Below, one piece after another: positions 39,301 through 51,300 of a stretch of DNA of 64,000 nucleotides. Each line of letters starts with the position of its first letter. The stretch's first letter is position 1. Position numbers and translations under genes: made by a program. The stretch spans positions 119,761,827-119,825,826 of the forward strand of contig OV884013.1 in assembly GCA_930367205.1 (NCBI GenBank). Direction: 5' to 3'. Below the pieces are notes generated by a model, which did no database searches, had not been told where the DNA came from, and saw only the letters and a list, made by a program, of their open reading frames with translations. Source of the DNA: Acanthosoma haemorrhoidale (Eukaryota; Arthropoda; Insecta; Hemiptera; Acanthosomatidae).

Positions 39301-42300
39301 ATGAGACATTTCCAGGTCGTGTACTCTCTCGTTTCGGTGATCAGAATTGGCCCCCTATATCGTGTGATTTAACACCTTTAGATTTCTTTTTATGGGGTTA
39401 TTTGAAGTCAAAGGTGTATGTCAACAAGCCCACATCCACCCGTGCATTAAAAGAGGAAATTCGACCACATTTATGCCAAATGGCCATGGAAAATTTCGAC
39501 AAAAGAGTGCATATGTGCCAGCAAAGTCGTGGAGGCCATTTGCCCGATGTGTTATTACATAAATAACCCTATCCTATTTACTTTATTATTCAATAAAAAA
39601 ATAACAACAAAAATACTAAAAACTGTGTTTTCTATTTAAATCAAATATTGTGTTAATTCTGGGGCACCCTTTATATATATAAAATATATATGCAAGCCAT
39701 ATGGGGTCCTTGCACTAGTAATCACCCCCACCATGTCCTGAGCGTCTGTGGCTCTCTCTCTTCTTCTCCAGATGGCAAAACTTTTGGAGAGACAGGCGCG
39801 GGGGAGCTCCGTCAGAGCTTCCTGGGGGAATCACCTTGGGGCTTTGGGAGCGGGGCGGGGGGTTCCCCTGGAAGAATTGGTATGTATATATTGTATGAAT
39901 GTCATTGTAAATAGGTATGAATGAATCCTTACATCACAAAAATCTTCTGCTGAATTAAGATCTTCAATTCGGTAGCCTATTAAAATTACAGATCAATATT
40001 TGAATTTTATCCCAAGTAAACAATTTACTAATAAAAGTTAATCGTGTGTTTAGGGTAGACCTTAGCCTGTGAAAAAGGGTTTCTGGTTTTGAAAAAAAAA
40101 AAAGTCAACTGATGTTTGATACTACTCATAATGAAGAGGGAGAAAAATTTAGCGTAATAAATAATTTTAATATTGCTTTTACTCGGTTTTGACAATAATT
40201 ATTGTTTTTCGTAGTATCTTTTGAAGGTAATTATTCTGTTTTTGTTATTGGTGTGTTATGATCGTAAATGATCGGGTGATGTATGATGACCAAATGATCC
40301 AACATCGTTAAAAAGCCGTCGTGTCATTCCAGACTCGAGATCATTTGGGGTTTCCAGTCGATCCAGACAATCACACAAAATAGACAGACATCGTTAGCTC
40401 TTTCGTACTTAAGACTGTGTTCCTGGAATCCCCGCCCCTGGAATTCCCAAAGAGAAAATAACAGTTCATTCCATTTAACCGTTCCATTTTTTTTTTTTGT
40501 CTCTCCCGGATGAGTATCTATAAATAGATAAATTTAAGTACTTTGTTTAGGCGTTCAGTTGCGTACATCCCTTTCCCTAAGGGCCAACTAAGGTTGCTGC
40601 CGTAATTGGTGCCAAATAACCTTAATTTTGGTTCTCCATTTTTTTGTCGTTTTTTTTTCAATTTCCTTAAAAATTGCAAAATGATTATTTTCATTATAGA
40701 TTCTCACTCGAATCGATAGGGTATCCCAGAATTAACGCAAGATTTGATTTAAATAGAAAACACAATTTTGAGTATTTTTGTTGTTATTTTTTTATTGAAT
40801 TATAAAGTAAATAGGATAGGGTTTTTTATGGACTAACACATCGGGCAAATGGCCTCCACGACTTTGCTGGCACATACGCACGCTTTTGTCGAAGTTTTCC
40901 ATGACCATTTGGCATAAATGTGGTTGAATTTCGTTGATGCAGCGTTGAATTTCCTCTTTTAATGCACGGGTGGATGTGGGCTTGTTGACATACACCTTTG
41001 ACTTCAAGTAACCCCGTAAAAAGAAATCTAAAGGTGTTAAATCACACGATCTAGGGGCCAATTCTGATCACCGAAACGAGAGAGTGCACGACCTGAGAGA
41101 ACTGTGTTAACGACGCCGAATTGACGTTCCTGGATTTTCAACAACACTCTCACGCACTGCTTCGATATTGACATTTGAACGGCTTGTTTTTGGACGACCA
41201 GTGTGTTTAGTGTCTCAAACTGATCCAGTCAAAACACTATTCCGACAATATTTTGTATGAAATTTTCGAACTGCGGCCGCCAAACTTTCATTATTTTTGA
41301 GATGATGTCCAACAGTAAAGACGCGTTGTTCTATCGTTTAACGCTCCATTTTTACTAACCCTAAACTGTCAGCTGTCAAATTGTTTGTTTTAAATGGCGG
41401 CAAATTCAAATTTTGCGTTAATTCTGGGACACCCTTTATTTACCTATTAGTTTTATAAGTCCTGTATCGTCGCTACATTCTATACAAGGTCTGAATTCCA
41501 TAAAATTTGGTTCTCTATAGAGAGTATCTACTCATTTATCCCCATGAGGACGAGTGACCCTCATGTGCGGAAAGTGTTGCGTAATGGATTTATTTCCGTT
41601 TATCCTTGACCAGGCGATGTGTGGTAAAAATCTAATCTAAGCCTTTTACGCAATCGCAGGCTTATATAAATCTATTTCTGAATATTTATTCATCATGCGG
41701 TAGAATTCGAAGAATGATCAAATGATAGATAGTTTAATAGAAAAATAAACAGTTATTTTCTTTTGGGAATCCCGACAAAAGGGGGATCTGCAAACTTAAT
41801 TATTTGAAATAGCATGGCTTGCCTCACTGACTTCATGTATGTTTTATTATAATGCCTTCTAAGTCGCAGCTACCTTGACTGTATTTACGGCCAGTTAGTA
41901 ACTTGCTATTATACAATACTCGACAGAAAATTGACCGTCACTGTATATTTACCGAACAACAACTGACTGATACGAAATGTCAGTTCCTAGGGTATGAGAC
42001 AAATCAAACGAAAAAAACAAACTTCAACATTATTATTTTCATTTTAGCCCAACAAGGTTTTTATCCCTTGTTCAAAGAAAGTTTTTGGTTTTGAATAAAA
42101 AAATTAGAGAAATGAAAATTTGACTTCGTTTTAATTATTTAATTTTTTTTTTTTTAAATGCGTTAAACTCTTTGAAAAAGTGATAGTCAGTTGTCGATAA
42201 ATCAGCTGATTATGGTAGATGTGGTAATACTTCTATTTTCAGATCACGTATTTTTTTAAAAGTTTACTGACAAAGTTTCTGGTGGTTAGTGAGAAAATTT

Positions 42301-45300
42301 GTCACCCACTGGCTGATTTTCTTTGTTTCCCCCAATAGCATGAAGGTGTATATATATAACAGAAGTATGGCTGAAATTTAAGTATTTTAAAAGTTGTCTA
42401 CTTGTCTGATGTGGATTGGCCTCTACCAAAGACTTTAATTCATCGTCATCCAGCTTTGTTTCTTTGTCTTCCACGAGATTCATTCTCCAGACTTGTATTG
42501 TCGGTATACAGTTCTTTCATTCACTGTACCAACAAGCCATATTGATGTTTCGGAAGGCTTCGCAAACATTATGCCCAAGTTTAAATTCATGAAGCAATAT
42601 AACGAACGTTTTGCCTCTGACTCAATGAATTCGAGAAATTAAAATTTGACCTCGTTTTCAAGTTTAAATAATTTTTTTTTTTTTAAATGCGTCAAACCCC
42701 CTGAAAAATGTTAGTTGGCGAAAAGTTAGCTGAGTATGGTGGACCGGATAAAACTTATTTTTTAGATCATGTATTTTTTTTAAAGTTTAACTTTTAAGTT
42801 TCATTGAGATCATATGGCACTCACTGGTCCATTTTCTTTGTTTTCCCAATAGCATGGTTTTTGGTATAGGTGTATGTATAACAGAAGTATGGCTGAAATT
42901 TAAGTATTTTAAAAGTTCTCTACTTGTCTGATGTGGATTGGCCTCTACTAAAGCCTTTAATTCATCATCCAGCTTTGTTTCTTTGCCTTCCACGAGATTC
43001 ATTCTCCAGACTTGTATTGCCGGTATACAGTTCTTTCATCCACTGTGCCATCAAGCCATACTGATGCTTCGAAAGGCTTCGAGAGCTTTATGACCAAGTT
43101 TAAATTCATACGAGAATATAACTAAGAAATTACACAAACACTTGAACAGTTAACAATAAACTGAAAGATATGTCATGAAAATGAATGCGAAATGTCTACG
43201 GATTAGTTTAATAGCCATTGTGTTAGAGTTTATAAACAATAGATGGATTCTTAGTTTAATGATTTCATACAAATAAATAAATATGACATTTCAACATTAT
43301 TTATTAACTATGAACCCAAATATGACTACTTTTAATTTACTTTGATTTAAAATAAAAAACACAATATAGTCCGTAATTAATGGGATTTTTTTTTTTTTTT
43401 TTGTCCTAAGCTCTCTAGTTAGAAATTCAGGATGAGGGAAAATATAGAATATTTAGTTTGATCGGATCCTTATACTAGGAGTACCTGCTTGAAGGTGGCG
43501 TGAGAGGATTAAGGAGTGTTGGAAGCCTCGGTGGAGGTTGGTTGTTTCGGTACAGTGGTGAGAGTCCACTGGTGGCTGGGCCTAGAGTCTCTCTAGGCAT
43601 GTAGTGTAGTCATATTTAGTCTGATTTCAGTGATGGGTGCCCGTTAGAGGCTTGTTGTTGGCGGGCCTAGTGCCGTGATGTCCACCATTTCCTCTGCTTT
43701 ACTCGATCTTGTGAGTTGCCATCGTGCCGGTAGCGGTGGTGGTGTCATGTCACACCACCGCTACCGTAATTAATGGGAAATAACTTAGGTAGGTTAAATA
43801 TTGGAAAATATATAATAATATTTGATTTTATGAGTGAGAGAAAAAAAGAATCGACTAGTGTTAAACGTCTTTCTTATAAATTAACCTTATCTAACATTGG
43901 TATCTTTATCTTTTGACATTAAGTGAACTTACGCGTTACTGATTGTTCTATTGGTTTTATTTGTTTAACGGCCACAATTAGGACCATTCGACCTGTACTT
44001 TATTATTACGAATAATTTAAATGTATAATAAACAATAAGTAAAATAAATATTAATGTTTTTTTTTGTTTGTTTTTTTCAGATTCTGGAAATTCCATCTCA
44101 CAGGTAGGTACTGTATCTATTTCATACATTTTTTAAAACCATGCATGTATTAAGTGTTAAATTAAATACAATTTTACGTAGTAATATTCAGTCCTAGAAT
44201 TTAATTCGTTGTCTTCTATTCTGATCTTACTAAAATAGTTTCATGTATGAACACAAGTTATATATAATATATTATAATATAATAAACAAATTTAGTTGAT
44301 CGCTAATGAGCGAATTCAATGAATTAGTAGTTTATATCACACTAATTACCAGATGTGTTCCATTAATCATGGGGAAATAGAATATTGCTTCTGAGCTAAA
44401 CCTTGAGAAAGTTTAAAATTAAGATATTTCTTCTATGTGACGAATAGATATGTTGAAATGAAACTAAACAACGCTATATTCTCGGACATTGCCCAATGTT
44501 TGCATAAAGAAAACATGAATTATTACAAGGAGGAAAATAGTGTAGATGGTTGCTGGGGTGTATTAAAATAAGCAATCAACTATATTAATAAAAAATAAAT
44601 AATAAAAAAAAGTAATAATGTCGAATTACGAATTGTTAGATTGAAGGGAGATAAGGAACTGGTCTGGATTTAAAGAGAGGGAGAGTTGATGAACGATGAA
44701 TGTCGATGGGAAAACTGTTCCAGAGAATTGTGCCAGAGATAAAAAGAGAACGGAAATACAAGTAAGAAAGTGTGGAATCCAATATTATCGGATTTGAAAT
44801 GGAGGAAGACCTAAGGCTTTTTAGTCCTGATAGTATTGAAGAGGAGGTATCCAAGGAAGTATTGGCCACGGGGGGATGTACACAGCCATCCTAATTGGGA
44901 ATAGTACCGGGAAATGCTAAAGTATCTGGGGACGCGAAGTACATATCTGAGGAAACAATTCATCAGCCGATTTAACAGACCCTGAAGACCCTCAGAGAAG
45001 CCGCCAATCATCACACAACCGAAGTCAAATGGGGGAAGACAAGAGAGGAATCAAGGAGATGGCGCCTATGTAATGGGAAGAGATGTGTAAAATGTTATCT
45101 TTCAAGAATAAAGTTTGTTGGAGGACCAAATCTAGATTTTTGAAGAAAGTAGAGGATTGGAGAGGTCATTTAGGATGCTGAGGATCCAATGATGATGTGA
45201 TGAGCCATGAGGGCGTGAACCAGTGATGATCGCTTTGCTTTTCTCCCCATTCATTTGACTATAGTGGAGAGAGGCCCGCATGGTCCAGATATTCTTAAAT

Positions 45301-48300
45301 CAATAGGGAGGTGGATTTGAACTGACTAGGAGGAAAGAATTGGTCGATGGCAAATTATGGAATGCAAACGACTCAACCGAAGCACTATGACCCCTTCTAC
45401 CTGCTCAGGGCGGGTCGATCTCCCGGCCGATAGGACGACACAGTGCAGCCCCCTTCAGGGGCGGGGCCAGGTATGACCTGGCCGACTACAAACCAATGCC
45501 TAGTACCCCTAGGCTCCACCATAGGTAGACTCTCACTACCTTCCCGAACCCACCAGCCTCCTTTAGGCATCCCACACCCCAAATCCTTCTCATACATCCT
45601 TCAAATAGGACTCCCCTTAGTGAAAGGCACCCATCAATCCAAAATAGTTTTCCTTTTATTTTTCCCACATCCTATTTTTTATAAGTTTGAGAGCTATGAA
45701 AAAAACAAAAAAAAAAAACATTAATAATTTTATTTACTTCAGTTTCACTCGAATTATTAATAGGTAAGCTGAGCGTTTAATACGCCAATTTCCACGTTCT
45801 ATGAAAAAAGTTACACCGCCTCCTTCGGTCTCGGCAAAATGTGCTGTTTACTCACTGATCGAACCTATTCCTGGTAGAAGAAAAGACTGGATGGAATAAG
45901 CTAAAAGAAGAAAATAGCTGGGATGTCCTTTGATGGAGTTGACCAGTTGCCAAACCACCACCGGGACGGCAGCGGCAACGGCGAAGGAATTTTAATGAAA
46001 CAAAGCTTACTTCAACACCCAGTATAACTTTACTAACCCTAAATCGTCAGCTGTCAAATTGTTTGTTTTAAATGGCGGCAAATTCAAATCTTGCGTTATT
46101 CATCCAGCGTAGACATATCAAATTTTTCGACTCATTACAATATCTAACAAACCCGGTGTTTAACACAATAACCCCCGCTTTAGTCCTAGGTTCTAGGTAG
46201 AGATTTAGTTTGTTTTGTTTAGTTTTGTTTTGTTTTGATCCTAGTGTTTAGTGTTTGGTGCGGTGACAAACAGAAGGTGAGCCTCATCACCTAGTGTTGT
46301 ATAAGAACGATTAACTTTTAACAACAATAAAAATTTGTATTATATTATGCACTCCTCCAAATGCATTTAAATGCAGGAAGAGGAGAAATTTGTAAGTTCG
46401 ATTATTTTGTTATTTTTCTTTTTGTACATTGTATTTTGTTCGAGGTTTTGAAAAAAAAAAAAAATCTTGTGTTAATTCTGGGACACCCTTTACAAAGTCA
46501 AATTCCTCAAAACAAACTTTGTGTCCCAACTTGGTCTAGCATTGCATAACTACAGCCAATTATGTGATGCACCCCTCTTGATTTTGATGTTTTCTTTACG
46601 ATTTCTTCCTCTTCCCCAAAAACCATTCCTTATTATGCTCCTAACCCTGGTTTCTATTTTTAAAAAAACCTAATTTTATGAAACTGTTGAATGGTCCTAA
46701 CCAGTATAGGATCAGATACTAGTTATCTAAAGAATTAGATGTGTTAAAAATGTCGTCATGAGAAATAGAATAAATTATGTATGAAAGACTTAATTGACAT
46801 AAAATCAATTCAAAAATTAGTTTTCAACATCTATTAATTGGGACTTATATGCCTATTTAAGTAGCTTAAATTGTTATTTATGTTGATAACATTGAGTAAT
46901 ATTTTATTTTTATCGGTGATATAGTAAAAATATACAAAATATGCTGTACTTATTAAAAAAATAAACCTGATATTTTAAGCTAACCAAGTACTGAAGACCT
47001 AAAATGATAATTTAACTTATAACTTTGTATTCATGCTTTTTATTGTTGTTTAATTGTCTTCTAGGAGTATCCCAGAGTTGGGATCGAGGATCCGGACGTA
47101 GGTGTTCCTGAAATAGACTATGCTCTACTTGGAGACCCAAAAAGTAAATGCTTTATTAAAATCAATTTATCTTTATTGAATACAATATATTTATTTTTAT
47201 AGTACAGACAATTCATATAGGCCTGATAACAGCTTATTGATTCATTGCTGAAAGTTTATTTGTATATAAATACCACAATAATAAGTGTTCAAAAATGTAG
47301 CGGTATTTAGCCATTTTGTATATGAGGTTTCCAAATTTGAATCCCGACAGTTACCTTTAAGTTTTTATGTTCATATGTTAAATGTAACTGCTCATATTCC
47401 ATTCTTCATTGACAAAAAGTATACTGATTGATCCAATGCTCATTTATTTTTCTTGTTTGTATATTTGTTTACTGAAAAAAAATGTTGTTGTTTCCACAAG
47501 GAACAGAGAATAACAGGCTAAAACTAAAAGCTATTATTTAATACATTATAATCTTTGATATTTCCAAATCGGCAGACTGAACCCTTATGAATCTTCAAAT
47601 TTTAATAATTCATTGAAATATTTCAATAAACTGTCCCACGAAATGATCATGGGGGCATGCTAAACATTATTTATTGTGCTACATAATCATTAACAAGGGC
47701 AATTAAAAGTCTAAACATAAAAATTGAAAAAGACAACAACAAAAACGTATATAGTGTTTTCTACCAATTTCTTGACTTCTGGAGTAACCCTTTGAAAACT
47801 AGAATTTTTAGATGTTTTGAAATTCACCGCATTGTGGAGTTGTATTTATTAGTGATTGATACAGTAAGATAGAGAAGTCAAAAACGTTTGTTCTCCCACG
47901 AATTATTAAATCTATTTCAGTGTTTTCGATCATTTACTACATATCTGCTTTACTTATATTTATACATATCTCTAATGATGAATCCCAAATACAATTACTA
48001 GTTAAAAATTTCTAAAGAAATTCAAGCCAAATGAAACAACACAGTATGTCCAACATTATGGTACAGCTAAATATTACCAATGAAATTTCATTTGTTTTAT
48101 TCAAAATGGGCGTACAATATCACTGAAACGTATAGTTGTTTATTTTAGTCTGGCTGATGTTATGTAAGTCTAAATCAATAGTTTTGTAATAAACTAGACA
48201 ATGTCCAGTTGACACTCAAATTTGTTATCATAAAAGAATAATATTATAGATAATAGATGTGCATTTTTCTAATTTTTGGTTTGTAGTCTGTGGTTATTCC

Positions 48301-51300
48301 AGTAAAAATGTGGATAGCATAAAAAGGAGCGGAGGTGGAGCTGCAACGATGAGGGATTGGCCGTGGGTCGCAGTTGTCATCAGGAAATTAGACGATTTCC
48401 ATTTCTGTGGAGGAGCACTCATCACTCAAAGGCACATCCTAACTGCAGCGCATTGTTGGGCAAGGTACGTTTTTTTCCCTATCTAATGAAACCTTTTTCA
48501 AATTTAAAATGTTTTAAACTACAATATTTTTGTATTATTCAAATTAAAATAATAGGAAGTAGATCAAAATTCATATGATTTTTTTTTAAAAAGAAAATTA
48601 TGTTTCTAAAAATTACCAAGCACAAATGGTACATTCAGTTATTAACGGTTTTTCTGGTTATATTTCTGTAATTAATAATAACTAAATATTAATAAACCCT
48701 GAGTAATTTTACAATTGACAGAATATTTTTTTTAGCCACAATGTTATTTTTTATGGAATTGTTGAAAGCGTTTAGAACAATGAGAAATAACATTGTTGAT
48801 AGGCAACAAACTAGGAGATCTGGTGTCAGAAAATTTACATGGCTGACTCTCATGCCAGCATTGTGGTTTTAAGTTTAGCCTTAGGAAGTTATATTATTTG
48901 TGTTAAAATTATTTCTTAGCGGAATGGGTGTTAGAAAAGGGTGGCAATCTGTAAACTGCCAACGCCATATAAGTAAAAAGGTTTTCCCAAATGGTGCCAA
49001 TTTCAAAAATAATTGTTTATTCGCACAGACTACAGAATAGGACACATTAAGGATCTTATGTTTTAATAACAAAGTAATACTCAATTTTGTCTTCCCGCTA
49101 GTTTTTATTTGTAGTTCGCAAGCGCTTTCAGCACTACACTGCCATTCCCTCAGAATTTCACCATTCATGGTGTCTGACTTGCTACTTGTGATTGTGTTTC
49201 CTTCTCAACGGTCCTGGGATCAACACTGGCTTGTTGACGATTTCGACAAAGTTGCTCTATGTAAAGTCCTAAAGGATTACATAGCAATGTTTTTGTTTCC
49301 TTGATGCCATCAATCATTGCCCATGTACCTTAGTGTAAAAGGGATATTTCTCTATGTGTTCTCCCATCTTATCATCGCGGGTCATCGTGGTGGATTGATT
49401 GACTTTACATCTTATATGAGTACTTAAAAAAATTACTGGGAACTAACTCAAAAAAGAGTTCTATTTTCTTACTTTTTCTTTTATAAATTGCAAAAACATT
49501 TCTCAATTTTAGTATTAACTCAAAAGCCAAATAAAAATGTTTTTTTAAATTAGTGAAGAAGATTTACTAGCCAGTGCTTTCTGGTCTCCCCTTCACGAAT
49601 GAATGCATCAATCCCTCTCTCGCTTCTTCGGGTAACTATTATTCCTAAAAGACAGGGGTAAAAGGGAATGACTAAACTTTCCCTATTCCGAATTCACACT
49701 GTACTTTAAAATAAATACAAAAATTATTACAATTATACTAATAAATAAATTATTTTTTATTTTATTAAAATACTGCTTCAATGTTTTCTTCAAAATCATT
49801 TTATTTACATTGGATCGTCATTTAATAGTAATTGTATATTTTATTATTTTATAGTATAGAGCCTAAAGATGTTATCATCAGGCTTGGAGAATATGATTTC
49901 ACAAAGGATAATGACACAGTAAAGAATGACTTTGCTGTGAAGGAGATTCGCACTCACCAAGACTATGACGCTAGTACTTATGAAAATGACATTGCGATTG
50001 TTCTTCTTGAAAAAGATGCGGAATATTCCATTTATGCTCAACCGATTTGTTTACCAATGCCTTTAGAAGATTTCACCAACACCACTGTAGTCGTTGCAGG
50101 TAAAAATGGTAGAACTAGAGGTTTCTCTATTTGTACAAATTGAATTTTATAAATCATTAGGTTATTGACAAGTTATTTATAATTGTTATTATTGACAATG
50201 AAATTACTGATGGACAGATATCCCCTCTTAAAATCTTGAACCCATTCTCGCTTCCCATGTGTTGCTGACTCAAAGCCCTGAGTACTCTCATGTCACCTTG
50301 ACGACCGGTAATTCTGTTCGCCAATTTTGTTTTTCCACTAACCCATTCCTACTAAATCCCTGACCACCTATCTTCGACTTATACTTTAGACAAGGGGCTC
50401 ACTTGGGGCTCCCACATCACGTTCAAACAACTTCTTTCCTTCATGGGGAAATTTATTGTGAATTACACATATTGAGTAATTTAAATACGCAAAACTTATG
50501 TTGAAGTCATATTGAATTAGGTGTAACAAAAGAGGCGTTAACTTAACCGATTTCCAGCGGTTATCAGATCTGTAAAAGAGGAAGGGTGGGGGTTGATCTC
50601 AATCATTGCAGATTAATTAATTTCCTCTTTCTTGAGCTCACAAAGACTAATTTTAGTACTATGCTTTCAAGTTTGTTGGTTCATCTGTTTCCTTCCTCTT
50701 CTAAATAAAATATTTTGTTTCTAGTGGTGTGAGGAGGAGGGGGGAGGGTGAATTTACTCCGATATTTTCTTTTTTACTTCTTAAGGGTTTAAGCACTATT
50801 CAAAATTGAGTGCTATATTTTCATGTTGAAACAAAAAACTGATAATTTTCCTTTGTCTCTATTATAAAATTTAGTATTTTATAGTTGGGCCACTTTTTTT
50901 GTGGGTATAACATATTAGTGATGCCTAGTACTTCTATACGGGTCAAATATTTTAAAACTTGTATAAGTAAAGGATTTTGTGCTTTACACGAGCGGAGAGT
51001 GGGCTGGTCACGGGACAGAAAATACGAAGGGCCTAGACCGAGTAGTCAGCTTACAGTATGTCTTCCTCAATGAGAAAGAACTACAAGAATGTCACCAGTT
51101 CCCCATATGGAGTAATTAAGTTAACATTACTGGCTTCCTTTACAATGCAGGCTACTGTTTATAATTGTGTTTCTAATTATGCTGAAAATTGATAGCGAAA
51201 CGCCACTTGAAATGCCATAATAATTAGTTACTACTGTACACATGATTAAATACCATAATATGTTTAAATTTAAATCATATTTTTTATCTACTGTTTTATT

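Larger units (their letters stand above)
24311..44080. other. Intron 1 of the serine protease, transposon-filled
   Basis: This 19.8-kb intron holds DDE copies 2-5, three mariner relics, LINE fragments of two families, an intact retroposon, GC-rich inserts and the 68-residue ORF at 28229. Stretches such as 24500-25370, 26080-26600, 29600-30060, 37620-38750 and 43800-44080 showed nothing I could name. Confidence 0.7.
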
